Shown one piece after another: positions 27,744 to 39,200 of a stretch of 64,000 nucleotides of DNA. A program made the translations under genes and the position numbers. Position 1 is the first letter of the stretch; every line of letters begins with the position of its first letter. The notes under the pieces were generated by a model, which was not told the DNA's origin, did no database searches, and saw only the letters and a list, made by a program, of their open reading frames with translations. Source of the DNA: Arthrobacter rhizosphaerae (GTDB lineage: Bacteria; Actinomycetota; Actinomycetes; Actinomycetales; Micrococcaceae); assembly GCF_023062595.1 (NCBI RefSeq), contig NZ_JALLAN010000008.1, forward strand, positions 62,001-126,000. Reading direction: 5' to 3'.

Positions 27744-30437
27744 CTATCCCAGCATGATCCTGCGGGCCGTATCCGTGCGCTTGGAGGCGTTGGCAATCCG
27801 TACGTCTGCAGCCAGGATGGAAAGCCCTGAGGCGCCCGCGAGGACCGGATTGAACTCCACGAGGGCAACTTCGGGATGATTGTCCTTAAGCATCGTCAGG
27901 CGAACCGCCAGGTCTTCCAATGCCGCCACGTCGACGGCGGGAAGTCCCTGGTATCCGAAAAGTTTCCGGGCCGCCCGCGGGGCACGAATGAATTCGTGAA
28001 CGTCCGACGCCGAGAGCGGAGGCACCCGGTGGGCCCAATCATCCAGGAGGTTGACGGCGTCGCCCGCGAGGCCAAAGGAAACGACGGGTCCCAGCAATGC
28101 ATCCTCGATGGCACGGAACGTGCACGCCTGCCCCACCGGCGCCATCGATTGCACCTCCAGGGTTGTGGAACCGTACGGCTCCAGTACATGCTGCATCTCC
28201 CGTATATTCCGGTGGAGCGAGTCTGCGTCCTGGATATCCAGCCGGACGCCGCCAAGATCCAGCCTGTGCCGAAGCGTGGAGTCCGTTGTTTTCAGTGCAA
28301 CTGGCCAGCCCAGCCTTCCGGCCGCTTCCATTGCCTCATCCACGGTGGAAAATCCTTCTGACGGCACTAACCGGATGCCGTAATGCCCCAGTAGCTGCGC
28401 CGCCGTGGATTGGTCCAACCGGACGAGCTGCTCGCCACTGACGCCGTGGAGCAACCCGTCCAGCATGGTACGGGCAGCCTCGGGATCACAGCCCGCCGGC
28501 TCCACAAAAAGCCCCTGGTCGCGGTTCACCCACTGCACGTAGCGGACAACGGCAGCCAACGCGGCCACTCCCGCCTCGGGGTTGGAAAAGCACGGCAAGG
28601 GAAGGCTGGCCGGCGGTTCGGCTGCCACCATCCCTTCCACATAAATTGAAGGATCCAGAATGCCCGTAAACGCGGCGACGACAGGCTTGCCGGCCGCGGT
28701 GGAGCACTCGGCCAGCACCCCCGCAATGTTCTCCACCGTCAGCCCACGTGCAGGCAGCAACGCCACCAGCACCGAATGAACGGATTCTGCATTGAGCGCT
28801 TCGGCGAGCGCCCGACGCAGGGCCGGAAGGGCAACAGACATCCCTGCGTCCAGATCCACGTCCGTTACGGTCTGCTCCACGGCTAGCCCGTGGGCCGTGG
28901 CGCTGTCCGCTACTACCTTCCCCAAGGCCTGGGAGTTGCTGACCACTGCGATGCCCGGTCCTGCCGGGAGCGGCTGGCGGGAAACAACCTGGGCAACATC
29001 CATCAGCTGTTCAATGGTTTCCACCGGAATCACTCCGGCCTGACGCATCATCGCGTCCAGCGCGCCGGCGGGTGCCTGAGTGGTCCGGACCGCGTGGCCG
29101 GGTGGCAATTGAAGGCCCATGGAACCGGACTTGGCCACGATGACCGGCTTGGTGAGCGCCAGGCGCCGGGCGAGACGCGAAAACTTGCGCGGGTTACCGA
29201 TCGACTCCAGATAGAGGCCCACGGCGGCGGTGTCGGCGTCGTCCTCCCAGAATTGCATCATGTCGTTACCGGATACATCCGCCCGATTGCCTGCGGACAG
29301 GAAGGTGGAGATTCCCAGCCGCCGGCGGCTGGACGCGGCGTAGAGCGAGACTCCGATAGCCGCAGACTGGCTGAAGAGTCCAAGCCCTCCCCGGAGGGGC
29401 AGGCTTGGCGCCATCGATGCGTTGAGGGAGACAGCCGGGTTGGTGTTCACGATGCCCAGGGAGGCCGGCCCGATGACCCTCATGCCGTTGGCCCTCGCCT
29501 GCCGGACCAGTTCGCGTTGCCGGGCGAGCCCCGCTTCGCCCGCTTCTGCGTAACCGGCGGTCGCCACCACAAGCCCCTTGACCCCGGCAGCGGCGCATTC
29601 GTCGACGACCTTTGTGACCTCGTCCTGTGGGACGGCCACAATGGCCAGCCGCACGGCGTCGGGAACCTCGGACAGCCTGCCAAAGGAGAGCATGCCGGCC
29701 AGCTCAAGTGCCTCAGGATTGATGGCATAAACAGGCCCGGTAAACCCGCCTTCGATGATGTGTTCCAGGAGCTGATAGCCGATAGAGCCCCATTTACGGC
29801 TTGCGCCGATGACTGCGACGGATGACGGCGCCAGCAGTTCCTGGATACTTCTTGCCTCGGCTCGGTGCTCGCGGGATTCCATGACTGCCCGGGATTTGTC
29901 CGTGGGGTCGATGTTGAATTCGAGGCTGACCACGCCGTCATCGAAATGACGCCTGACGTCATAGCCGGCGTCGGAGAAGACCATCAGCATTTTCTGGTTC
30001 TCCGGCAGGACCTCTGCACTGAACCTGCGGATTCCCTTTTCCCTTGCGGCCGCTGCAAGGTGCTCGAGCAGGATCGACCCGATCCCCCGCCCCTGGTGGG
30101 CGTCGGCGATATTGAAGGCGACTTCGGCTTCAACCGGATCATCCAGCCGGTCGTACCGGCCGATACCTATGATTTCGCCGCCGATCGTGATGACCAGCGC
30201 AACCCGGTCCTGGTAGTCGACTTCTGTGAAGCGTTTGAGCTCCTTGGCGCTCAAGCGGGATTTGAACGCGAAGAAACGCATGTAGATTGAATTCTGCGAT
30301 TGCCCGGTATGGAAGGTCTGCACGGCGTCCGCGTCAGAGGGATGAATAGGGCGCAGATGAGCTGTCCCACCATCCCTGAGGACGACATCGGCTTCCCAAT
30401 ATTCCGGATATTCGCCGTCCCCGGGCTGATCCACCAT
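27744..30437 (-). CDS. Pat-type protein acetyltransferase: GNAT fused to acyl-CoA-synthetase (NDP-forming)-like domains
   Basis: 897 aa. The N-terminal GNAT domain (~10-175) has the acetyl-CoA loop HQGRGIGS (~113-120). Next is a CoA-binding domain (SVAVIGASRKWGSIGY, ~208), succinyl-CoA-ligase-like flavodoxin domains (GLFSQSAAIG, ~350) and a C-terminal ATP-grasp domain (~680-890). E. coli PatZ has GNAT at the C-terminus; here it is N-terminal. Likely acts by lysine acetylation of acyl-CoA synthetases and other enzymes. First gene of the operon to tdk. Confidence 0.9.
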   Translation of the reverse strand: MVDQPGDGEYPEYWEADVVLRDGGTAHLRPIHPSDADAVQTFHTGQSQNSIYMRFFAFKSRLSAKELKRFTEVDYQDRVALVITIGGEIIGIGRYDRLDDPVEAEVAFNIADAHQGRGIGSILLEHLAAAAREKGIRRFSAEVLPENQKMLMVFSDAGYDVRRHFDDGVVSLEFNIDPTDKSRAVMESREHRAEARSIQELLAPSSVAVIGASRKWGSIGYQLLEHIIEGGFTGPVYAINPEALELAGMLSFGRLSEVPDAVRLAIVAVPQDEVTKVVDECAAAGVKGLVVATAGYAEAGEAGLARQRELVRQARANGMRVIGPASLGIVNTNPAVSLNASMAPSLPLRGGLGLFSQSAAIGVSLYAASSRRRLGISTFLSAGNRADVSGNDMMQFWEDDADTAAVGLYLESIGNPRKFSRLARRLALTKPVIVAKSGSMGLQLPPGHAVRTTQAPAGALDAMMRQAGVIPVETIEQLMDVAQVVSRQPLPAGPGIAVVSNSQALGKVVADSATAHGLAVEQTVTDVDLDAGMSVALPALRRALAEALNAESVHSVLVALLPARGLTVENIAGVLAECSTAAGKPVVAAFTGILDPSIYVEGMVAAEPPASLPLPCFSNPEAGVAALAAVVRYVQWVNRDQGLFVEPAGCDPEAARTMLDGLLHGVSGEQLVRLDQSTAAQLLGHYGIRLVPSEGFSTVDEAMEAAGRLGWPVALKTTDSTLRHRLDLGGVRLDIQDADSLHRNIREMQHVLEPYGSTTLEVQSMAPVGQACTFRAIEDALLGPVVSFGLAGDAVNLLDDWAHRVPPLSASDVHEFIRAPRAARKLFGYQGLPAVDVAALEDLAVRLTMLKDNHPEVALVEFNPVLAGASGLSILAADVRIANASKRTDTARRIMLG

Positions 30438-30550
30438 AGGCTTAGCCTAGCCAAAAACTCCCGCGGCGCACCGCCACGGCTTGATACGCAGTTTTATCCG
30501 CAGCTTCATACAGGTACTAACCCGCAAGATACAGAGGAACCTCCAGCCCC

Positions 30551-33067
30551 ATGGCACGCCGCCAAACTCCCGCCGCAGCCGCATTAGTGCAGGACTACAC
30601 CGAGAACATTGTTGACATTGACGTCACTTCCGAAATGGAAGGCTCATTCCTTGAGTACGCCTACTCGGTGATCTATTCACGCGCCCTTCCTGATGCCAGG
30701 GACGGCCTGAAGCCGGTCCAGCGGCGGATTCTGTTCATGATGAGCGAGATGGGCCTCCGTCCTGACCGTGGCCATGTGAAGAGCGCGCGCGTCGTCGGTG
30801 AAGTGATGGGCAAGCTCCATCCGCACGGGGATACAGCCATTTATGACGCCATGGTCCGTATGGCTCAGGACTTTTCACTGCGGCTGCCGCTGATCGACGG
30901 CCATGGCAACTTCGGATCGCTCGACGACGGCCCCGCGGCTCCGCGGTACACCGAGGCCCGCCTCGCGGCCGCGGCTTTGACGCTGACAGACCATCTCGAC
31001 GAAGACGTCGTCAACTTCATTCCCAACTACGACAACCAGCTGACCCAGCCGGAGGTCCTGCCCGCCGCGTTCCCGAATCTCCTGGTCAATGGCGCCACGG
31101 GCATCGCCGTCGGCATGGCCACGAATATGGCTCCGCACAACCTCGTGGAAATCATTGCCGCGGCCCGTCACCTGATTGCCAACCCTGATGCCACTCTCGC
31201 CGACATCATGAAATTCGTGCCCGGACCCGATCTCCCTACGGGCGGACGGATTGTTGGGTTGGACGGGATCCGCGACGCTTATGCCACTGGCCGCGGCTCC
31301 TTCAAGACGCGGGCCAAAGTGGAGGTCGAGCAGCTTTCAGCCCGCCGCACGGGCCTGGTGGTCACGGAACTGCCTTACATGGTGGGTCCCGAAAAAGTGA
31401 TAGAAAAGATCAAGGACGCGGTCAACGGCAAAAAGCTGACGGGCATCAGCGACGTTGTGGACCTGACCGACCGGAAGCACGGACTGCGGCTGGTCATCGA
31501 GCTCAAGAACGGCTTCAACCCCAACGCCGTACTGCAGCAGCTCTACCGATACTCACCGATGGAAGACTCCTTCGGCATCAACAATGTGACCCTGGTGGAC
31601 GGTCAGCCGCAAACGCTTGGACTCCTGCAGCTCCTATCGGTGTACGTTGGTCACCGCATCAGCGTGGTCAGGCGGCGCACCGCGTTCAGGCTCGGGAAGA
31701 AGAAGGACCGGCTGCATCTGGTCGAAGGCCTCCTGATTGCCATCGTCGACATCGATGAAGTCATCCAGATCATCCGCTCGTCAGATGAAGCGTCGGCGGC
31801 CCGTGAGCGACTCATGTCGATTTATGACCTCTCCGAAATCCAGGCGAATTACATTCTGGAACTCAGGCTCCGGCAACTCACTAAATACTCCCGCATCGAG
31901 CTTGAAAAAGAGCAGGATCAGCTCCGCCGTGAGATTGAGGAGCTCGAGGCTATCCTGGCTTCGGACGAGCGGCTCCGCGACCTCGTATCCAGCGAACTGG
32001 CGGAGATCGCGGAGAAGTACGGTACCCCCCGGCGGACGGTGCTGCTGGAATCAGAGGCCGTCTCCCCTACCGTTGCTGCAGCCCTTGCCGCCGGTCCGGG
32101 AGCCAAAGGCAAGGCAGTTCCGCTGGCTCTGGAAATCGCGGACGACCCGTGCTGGGCAATCCTGACCGCCTCGGGCCAGATCGCCAGGACGTCCAACCGG
32201 GACGATCTTTCAGAGACAGGACCACGGACCAAGCATGACGTCTTCCGTTCCGTCGTGAAAACCTCTGCCCGGGGTGAGGTCGCTGCAGTGACCTCGTTGG
32301 GCAGGATGTTGCGTGTCCAGGTAATGGATATGCCGGTGCTGCCTCCGACCTCAGGCCTTCCCAACCTGGCTGGCGGGGTGCCGGCGAAAGACTTCATCAC
32401 CTTGCTCAAAGGCGAGGCTCTGGTGGCATTCGCGCCCCTGGACGAAGTGCTCGCCATCGGAACAGCGCTTGGAGTGGTCAAACGCGTCCAGCCCGATTAC
32501 CCCCTGAACCGCGAGGACTGGGAAGTGATCACGCTCAAGGACAAGGACACCGTGGTTGGCGTGGAATCCGCTGCCGACGACGATCACCTCGTCTTTGTGA
32601 CGCGCCAGGCACAGCTGCTCCGGTTCAGTGCAGGCGCTGTCCGTCCGCAGGGCAGGACAGCGGGCGGCATGGCAGGAATCAAACTGGCCGACGGCGATGA
32701 AGTAGTGCACTTCGGCACCGTTCGCCCGGATGACGACGACGCCGTCGTCGTCACCATTGCGGGCACCAACGGTGCCCTGCCCGGCACCGCTCCCGGAACC
32801 GCGAAAGTTACAGCGCTGGCCGAATATCCCCTGAAGGGGCGTGCCACAGCAGGTGTCCGTGCGCACCGGTTCCTCAAAGGGGAAGACGTGCTGCTGCTTG
32901 GATGGGCCGGACACGGTCCCGCCAGGGCCTCGTCGCTGGCTGGTGTGGCACGGTCGCTTCCCCAGGAGCACGGTCGAAGGGACGGTTCAGGGATTCCCCT
33001 GTCTCAAGCCATCGACGCGATCGGCCCAAGCATGACGTGGTCCGACACCGCCGAGGCTGCTTCCTGA
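30551..33067 (+). CDS. parC: DNA topoisomerase IV subunit A
   Basis: 838 aa. N-terminal breakage-reunion domain with the catalytic Tyr133 in [10 protein letters not shown]. The quinolone pocket [11 protein letters not shown] has Thr95 at the usual Ser position and Asp99. A coiled tower follows, then a C-terminal beta-pinwheel (~520-830). Lack of a GyrA box and the [16 protein letters not shown] variants point to ParC rather than GyrA. It pairs with parE encoded 11 kb away on the other strand, to decatenate chromosomes. Confidence 0.92.
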   Translation: MARRQTPAAAALVQDYTENIVDIDVTSEMEGSFLEYAYSVIYSRALPDARDGLKPVQRRILFMMSEMGLRPDRGHVKSARVVGEVMGKLHPHGDTAIYDAMVRMAQDFSLRLPLIDGHGNFGSLDDGPAAPRYTEARLAAAALTLTDHLDEDVVNFIPNYDNQLTQPEVLPAAFPNLLVNGATGIAVGMATNMAPHNLVEIIAAARHLIANPDATLADIMKFVPGPDLPTGGRIVGLDGIRDAYATGRGSFKTRAKVEVEQLSARRTGLVVTELPYMVGPEKVIEKIKDAVNGKKLTGISDVVDLTDRKHGLRLVIELKNGFNPNAVLQQLYRYSPMEDSFGINNVTLVDGQPQTLGLLQLLSVYVGHRISVVRRRTAFRLGKKKDRLHLVEGLLIAIVDIDEVIQIIRSSDEASAARERLMSIYDLSEIQANYILELRLRQLTKYSRIELEKEQDQLRREIEELEAILASDERLRDLVSSELAEIAEKYGTPRRTVLLESEAVSPTVAAALAAGPGAKGKAVPLALEIADDPCWAILTASGQIARTSNRDDLSETGPRTKHDVFRSVVKTSARGEVAAVTSLGRMLRVQVMDMPVLPPTSGLPNLAGGVPAKDFITLLKGEALVAFAPLDEVLAIGTALGVVKRVQPDYPLNREDWEVITLKDKDTVVGVESAADDDHLVFVTRQAQLLRFSAGAVRPQGRTAGGMAGIKLADGDEVVHFGTVRPDDDDAVVVTIAGTNGALPGTAPGTAKVTALAEYPLKGRATAGVRAHRFLKGEDVLLLGWAGHGPARASSLAGVARSLPQEHGRRDGSGIPLSQAIDAIGPSMTWSDTAEAAS

Positions 33068-33099
33068 GTCCATCACCGTCCGGGCCCTAGACTACTGGC

Positions 33100-33618
33100 A
33101 TGCCTATCATCCCCGATGAAAAAGACTGGACCTGGGTGCTGTCCCGGCCCTGCCCCGAGTGCGGTTTCGATGCTTCGACGGTGACTCCTTCCACCGTTCC
33201 GGGGACGGTGACCAACATGCTCCCGCGGTGGCGCGCAGCCTTGCGCCGCCCGGATGTAGCTGAGCGTCCTGACGATGCCACCTGGTCTGTGCTTGAGTAT
33301 GCCTCGCATGTGAGGGATGTTTTCAGCCTCTTCGACCGCAGGCTCAACCAGATGCTGACGGAGGACAACGCCCGCTTCGAGAACTGGGACCAGGACCGGA
33401 CGGCCATTGAGAAGGACTACGCCAATGCAGATCCTGCCGTGGTCAGCTCTGAGCTCACAGCAGAGGGGCAGCAGGTAGCTGAGTCCTTTGCCGGGGTGCG
33501 CCAGGAACAATGGGTCCGCCGCGGCATCCGCAGCAACGGCTCGGAGTTCACTGTGCTGACCTTGGCGCAGTACTTCCTCCATGACGTGGTGCATCATCTC
33601 CACGATGTGGACGGCTGA
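33100..33618 (+). CDS. DinB-family protein
   Basis: 172 aa. Four-helix-bundle DinB/YfiT-like fold. Probable metal His ligands are in YASHVRDV (~70) and in HDVVHHLHDV (~160-169). The N-terminal CPECGF could be an extra metal site. Members include mycothiol-dependent and metal-dependent transferases or hydrolases; the activity here is not known. It starts 32 bp after parC and may be read from it. Confidence 0.85.
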   Translation: MPIIPDEKDWTWVLSRPCPECGFDASTVTPSTVPGTVTNMLPRWRAALRRPDVAERPDDATWSVLEYASHVRDVFSLFDRRLNQMLTEDNARFENWDQDRTAIEKDYANADPAVVSSELTAEGQQVAESFAGVRQEQWVRRGIRSNGSEFTVLTLAQYFLHDVVHHLHDVDG

Positions 33619-33673
33619 GATGGGGATGGATGAGCCGTGGACGGGTGAGTCCTCGGATTGACCTCCGGAATCG

Positions 33674-33702
33674 TTGACCGGTCCGGCCGGTAATCCTAGA
33701 CT
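33674..33702 (+). promoter_or_regulatory. Sigma70-type promoter of the FAD oxidase, with a palindrome in the spacer
   Basis: TTGACC (33674-33679), exactly 17 bp, then TAGACT (33697-33702). The spacer and the end of the -35 carry the inverted repeat ACCGG-N5-CCGGT (33677-33691), placed where a repressor would block RNA polymerase. A transcript would begin near 33709, excluding translational starts upstream and supporting the ATG at 33791. Confidence 0.62.
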
Positions 33703-33790
33703 CGGGGGCAACGCCACTACGATCGGCTCAGCGATGTCACCTCTCAATGTCCGATTGAGGGTTCATCCATTCGCGCGGAAGCAGAAATCG

Positions 33791-35215
33791 ATGACAACAC
33801 CCCATCAAGGTGACCCGGAATCCACGATCGATCGTGCACTGCAGCAATTGCGCGGGGCGCTTTCGGGATCGCTGATCGAGCCGCAGGATCTGCAGTACGA
33901 GGACGCCCGTCGCGTGTGGAACGGAATGGTCGATCTCCGTCCCCGTGCCATCGCCCGGGCGGGAGCAGTAGCTGACATCGATGCGGTGCTTGACGCCGTC
34001 CGGCAATCCGGCTTGACCCTCGCCGTCCGGGGCGGAGGACACAACGTCGCCGGCCACGGCACCGTCGAAGGTGGCCTCGTACTGGACCTGGGTCAATTGC
34101 GTAACGTGACCGTGGATCCGCAGCAGCAGCTCGTGACCGTCGAGCCAGGGGCGACTCTGGCAGAAGTAGACGCCGCGACAACCGCACATGATCTGGCAGT
34201 TCCCTTCGGTGTAATCAGCGCTACGGGTGTAGCCGGGCTGACTCTGGGCGGCGGTGTCGGATGGTTGACGCGCTCTTACGGACTGAGTCTGGACAACCTG
34301 CAATCCGCCGACGTCGTCACCGCGGAAGGGGAGCACCTTCATGCCAGCAGGGAGGAGAACACTGAGTTGTTCTGGGGATTGCGGGGCGGAGGCGGGAACT
34401 TTGGTGTGGTCTCCTCCTTCACCTTCCGGGCCCGCCGGCTTCCTGCTTCTCTCCTGGGCGGAAACCTGTTCTATCGTCCCGAGCACTGGGAGAAGGCCTT
34501 GGCCGCCTTCGGTTCGTGGACGCGCGGTCTGCCAGAGGAAATGAACCCGATCATCTCCTTTCTGGTGCTTCCGCCTGAGTTCGGCATGGGCGGGGAACCA
34601 TGGATGATTATCGGATTTGCCTGGGTGAGCGAAAACCATCAGGCCGGGCTTGATTTGGTCCAGCAGCTGGCGGTGGAGGCGCCGCCCGACGAGCAGGAGG
34701 TGGGGCCGGTCCGGTGGGTTGAATGGCAGAGCGCCATGGACAGCGTCTTCCCAAAAGGCTCACGGGGATACTGGAAGAATCTGTCCTTCTCACGGCTTGA
34801 CGAGGAGGTGATCAAGGTCCTGGTGGGATTCGCTTCCGAGGTGACCTGGCACGGCACCGGGATCGACATCCACCATATGGAAGGCGCTTTTGGGCGCGTG
34901 GCCGAGGACGCTACCGCTTTCCCCACCCGGTCAGCCCGCTACTGGCTCAATGTCTACGGATTTTGGCGCGATCCGGAGGAGGACGCACGGCTTACCGCGT
35001 TCGCCCGGAAGGCCCACGCCCTCATGCGCCCCTTTGCCGAGCATGGTGAATACGTCAACTTCCTCGGAGCCGAACTTCCTACCGGGGAGGAAGATGCAGC
35101 GCGCCAGGCCTATGGTCAGGATAAGTACCAGAGGCTCGTGGCCATCAAGGAGCGCTATGACCCGCAGAACATCTTCCGCCTCAACCACAACATCAGCCCT
35201 GGGCAAGGGTCCTGA
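33791..35215 (+). CDS. FAD-binding oxidase, berberine-bridge-enzyme-like
   Basis: 474 aa from the ATG at 33791 (GGAAG at 33777-33781). The open frame reaches 33674, but the promoter lies there. VAO-type FAD domain: RGGGHN with His84, the usual covalent FAD attachment site, then GLTLGGGVGWL (~153). The C-terminal BBE module contains YDPQNIFRLNHNI. Covalent-flavin oxidases of this type oxidise alcohols, sugars or alkaloids with O2. No signal peptide is visible. The substrate is unknown. Second covalent Cys not evident, so His-only attachment is likely. Confidence 0.9.
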   Translation: MTTPHQGDPESTIDRALQQLRGALSGSLIEPQDLQYEDARRVWNGMVDLRPRAIARAGAVADIDAVLDAVRQSGLTLAVRGGGHNVAGHGTVEGGLVLDLGQLRNVTVDPQQQLVTVEPGATLAEVDAATTAHDLAVPFGVISATGVAGLTLGGGVGWLTRSYGLSLDNLQSADVVTAEGEHLHASREENTELFWGLRGGGGNFGVVSSFTFRARRLPASLLGGNLFYRPEHWEKALAAFGSWTRGLPEEMNPIISFLVLPPEFGMGGEPWMIIGFAWVSENHQAGLDLVQQLAVEAPPDEQEVGPVRWVEWQSAMDSVFPKGSRGYWKNLSFSRLDEEVIKVLVGFASEVTWHGTGIDIHHMEGAFGRVAEDATAFPTRSARYWLNVYGFWRDPEEDARLTAFARKAHALMRPFAEHGEYVNFLGAELPTGEEDAARQAYGQDKYQRLVAIKERYDPQNIFRLNHNISPGQGS

Positions 35216-35241
35216 CTCTCATGCTGCACCACTGATCTGGC

Positions 35242-36285
35242 CTACAATTCCTTGTCCCACGCCATGCTGCGGTTCACAACGGTGTAGCCCATCTTCGTGT
35301 AGAGCGCGAGGGCACCTGTAGGATTTTCGGAGTCGACATCCAGCGAGGCCTTGTCCAGCCCGGCCGCCGCGAACCTTCTCATGGCGTCTGCAAGGAGTGC
35401 GCTGGCTATGCCCCGGCCGCGGTAGTCCCGTCTGACCCCCAGCAAATCGGTGTACCCCTCTGTGAAACCCCGGGACACAGCAATGTGGGGATCATGCGTG
35501 GCCAGTTGATAGCCCGCAACTTGTCCTGTGGCGCGATCCAGGACAACGGCGCTGAGGTCCGGGCGGGCCAACGGATCGTTCACGGTGTCCGCCCACGATT
35601 CCTCATCCCGGGGTTCGCTCCCCCAATGGTCCCTGAAGGCATCGTTGTGGGCCTCCCGCACGGATTCGTTGAGGTGCGGGGCCATCCCCACAAGCTCCAG
35701 ACCGCTATCGAGGTGAAAGCCGGGTAGCGGCGTATTCAGCGGCCGGTGCATCTCGTTGTAGTACCGGACGACGACGAACCCGGACCGGCCAAACAGTCCA
35801 GCCTGATGGCGGTGCTGCTCTTCCATATGGACGCGAAGACGGGGACGCGGAGCCGCCTGGGTTTGGTCTGGGCCCGTTCCGTTGGCGGCCCGGTCCTCAG
35901 CGAACCTGTCCACGGTCCGTGCTTCCAGCCAAGCAAGCAGAGCCGTTCCTATTCCTTTTCGCTGCCACTCCGGGTCCACACAGCCGAACCCGTAGGCCTT
36001 GTCCCCCTCCGGGTTCTTGGTGATGCGTGCATATGCCCGGGGGATCCCCTCGCGCTCCACACCGATGATTGTGTTGGCTGCAGGCCGGTTTTTCTTTGAC
36101 TCCAGGATCTGGACCAGATCCTCCTCCTTTTCGAACCAGACGGGCTGTTCCACAGCTGCGGTCCGTTGAATCAGTCCAGCCCAGGAATCGAGATCCTGCA
36201 GCGTGGCTGGGCGCCATGACAGCAGTCGTGGGAGTATTCCGGCCTGCGGGCGTGGATTGCGGTAGTCGCCGGCATCGTGATTCAT
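35242..36285 (-). CDS. GNAT acetyltransferase with two GNAT domains
   Basis: 347 aa. Two GNAT modules: the first (~25-165) with the loop EWQRKGIGTALL, the second (~180-345) with DYRGRGIASALL. The architecture resembles mycothiol synthase (MshD) and other double-GNAT proteins, but nothing decides the substrate. It starts 9 bp after the cydDC stop, on the same strand, so it could be read from the cyd operon. It is convergent with the FAD oxidase. Confidence 0.85.
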   Translation of the reverse strand: MNHDAGDYRNPRPQAGILPRLLSWRPATLQDLDSWAGLIQRTAAVEQPVWFEKEEDLVQILESKKNRPAANTIIGVEREGIPRAYARITKNPEGDKAYGFGCVDPEWQRKGIGTALLAWLEARTVDRFAEDRAANGTGPDQTQAAPRPRLRVHMEEQHRHQAGLFGRSGFVVVRYYNEMHRPLNTPLPGFHLDSGLELVGMAPHLNESVREAHNDAFRDHWGSEPRDEESWADTVNDPLARPDLSAVVLDRATGQVAGYQLATHDPHIAVSRGFTEGYTDLLGVRRDYRGRGIASALLADAMRRFAAAGLDKASLDVDSENPTGALALYTKMGYTVVNRSMAWDKEL

Positions 36286-36294
36286 GGCAATAGG

Positions 36295-39200
36295 CTAGCG
36301 TCCGGCTCCTGCCCGCGCCAGAATGGCCCTCGTGGTGTGGCCCGCGTGCTCCTCAAGACGGATAACGTGGTCAGTCGAGTGGATGTCGGCCGGATTATGG
36401 CTCACCAGAACAACGGTCTTGTCCTTGAGCCCGCTGCGGAGGTCCGCCAGCATGGCTCGCCCCGCTGCGGCATCCAGATGTGCCGTGGGTTCGTCCAACA
36501 GGATGACATCCGCCCCGGTCAATAGTGTCCGTGCCACAGCAAGCCTCTGACGCTCGCCACCGCTCAGGAATGACCCGGAGGGCCCGATCCTTGTCTCGAT
36601 ACCTTCGGTCAGCCTGTCTATCAGTGGGCTCAACCCCACCGCGGCCAGGGCTGCCTTCATCGCAGCATCCGCTGAGCCGCCCCTAGCCCTTTGATCCACA
36701 CTTTCGCCCTGCCCGCTTTCATCCTTTGAGCCGGCGTCTTCACAACCAGGCAGTCCCAGCATCAGGTTTCCCCGGATCGTGGAATCAAAGAGATGCGCCT
36801 CCTGAGGGCACCACGCCACTTTTCCGGTGACGAGAACGCGACCCTTCCTGGCCGGCAGGAAGCCAAGGATGGCGGACAAGAGGGTGGATTTACCCGATCC
36901 CGAAGTCCCGGTGACGGCCAACCACGTACCTGGTTCGGCAACGGCGGACAATTCCTCAAAAACCGGCAGCCCTCCCGGCCAGGCTGCGGTGAGCCCGTCC
37001 AGCTCAACTCCCGGCCGCTCCCCTGCCCGGCCGGGCACCGGAACCAGGCCATCGATGATTGTTGCGTCTCCGGCACGGCTCTCCCTGGCACAGCTCTCCC
37101 CGGCAGGGTGCTCCCCAGCGGTGCCTACCGAGGCAGGATTCTCTCCAAGAGGAGCGCCCAAAACGCCGGCTCCGCTGATGCGCTGCAGTACGGAGCGGAG
37201 GGCGGGATACTGCCGGACCGAACTTGCCATGGCTGAGTAGGGCTCCACAAGGGCAAGCTGAATCAATACGAGAACTGCCGCCGTCGCAGGTTCCACAGCT
37301 CCCGTCATCACAACTGGTGCGGCGAGCACGGCGGAGATCAGGGCTGCTGCTCCACAGGCCAGAACGGTCAGTGCCTGCCCGAGGCCCTCAGCCCACGCCG
37401 AGCGGACGGAGGCGGCTGTGGCCGCACGGTCAGCGTCCTGGATTGCCGAGAGCACCGGTCCGGCGGCATGGTTTGCCTGCAGTTCCATCCGGGCATCCAG
37501 CGCCGCCGCCACGTCCCGAAGCACCCCGGTGCGAAGCCGCTGTTCGGCCCTGGCTGACATTCTGTCGGCAAGGAGAGCCAGAGCGGGAGACCCCAGCAGT
37601 GACACCAAGGCTGCACCCATGGTGGCCGGCAGTGCCGCCGGAAGCAGGAGTCCGGTAGCCAGAACAGCCCCTGCTGCCACGGCAATTGCGGTCAACGGGG
37701 GCAGCACAACCCTGGGCAGCAGATCGCGCACTGTGTCAACGTCATCAATGACAGATCCGAGCACGTGTCCGCCCTGCAGCAGTTTCCGGACTGCCAGCGC
37801 CCGTCTGCTCAGCGATTCCCATAGCCGTCCGCGGAGTGAGGTCAAAGCAGCGAACACGGCATCGTGCAGGAGCAGCCGTTCGCAGTACCGCAGGACGGCA
37901 CGGCCGATGCCGAAGAACCGTACACCGACGATAGCTGTGAGCAGGTACAGGATGGGTGGCTGCTCGCCCGCCCGGATGATCAGCCAGCCGGACAGCCCTG
38001 CGAGCGCGACGGCGAACAGTGAGGCAAGCACGCCGACGGTAACCGCTGAGGTGAACTTCAAGGCTTGCGGAGCGAGCAGGCTCAGCAATGCCCTGAAGGT
38101 GTTCCCCCTGCGTGGGCACTCTTTGACTGTGGGGGCGGAGATGGTGCGCTTTACCGAATCGGTAGACGATACAGAAGCGGCAGCGGAGGAGACTGGGCCG
38201 GAACTGGGCTCAGCTGATGGCGGCTCAGCAATTGGGGCCTGCGCAACGGAGACCGCACGGGCGCCAGGTTCATGTGCCACGGGAACAATCTTGTCGGCCA
38301 ACTGGCGGGTGGTCGGATCATGGCCAACAAGGACGACTGTCACTTGGCCCCGCAATGCCAGGATGGCGTGGTTGATGATGGAAGCTGTCTCAGGATCCAG
38401 ATGGGCAGTGGGTTCATCCAGCAGTAGCAGCGTGGCCCCGGCCTCGATCCTGGCCAGTCCGCGGGCCAGAGCTACCCGCCGCAGCTCCCCTGGGCTCAAC
38501 TCCGCTGGATGCTTATTTGCAAGGTGGGCCGCCGCCACGGAAGCAAGGCAGCGCTCCGCCATTTCTGTAGTGCCCTCGGCGGGCAGGAATCCCTTGTCCG
38601 AGGCTGTCAGGTACAGCTTCACTTCATCCAGCACTGTCGGTGCGACCATGACCGGGTGCTGGGGCACCCATGCCACATCAGCTCGATCAAAGCCGGCTAT
38701 TCCGCCGCGGACCGCGGTGGAACCACCGTTTCCCACCGTGCCTGCCAGCACCCCCAGAACAGTACTCTTTCCCGCGCCGCTTACTCCGTCCAGGGCCGTT
38801 ATGCTTCCGGCTGCTGCCTCAAAGCTCAATGGCGCGACGGCGGGAATGTCTCTTCCGCTGAACCTCACCTCCAGGCCGCGGACGACGACTGCTGGCGGAC
38901 CGCCGTCGTCGTTCTTATGGTGGTCCGCTTGGCCCGCTTCAAGCGGTACCGCTTGTGGCGCATCCAGGACCAGCGTTGCCTCAGCGAGCGCTGCCCGGCC
39001 GTCGTCGCTGGCGTGATGGGCGGTGCCCAGCTCCCGCAGCGGGAGATAGCAGTCCGGGGCCAGGATCAGCGCGAGGAGCCCCGCCTCCAGAGGCATCTCC
39101 CCGTGGACCAGGCGCACTCCGATAAACACGGCCACGACGGCCACGGAGATCGTGGCAATCAGTTCCAGTGCCAGGGCGGAGAGGAACGCGGTGCGCAGGG

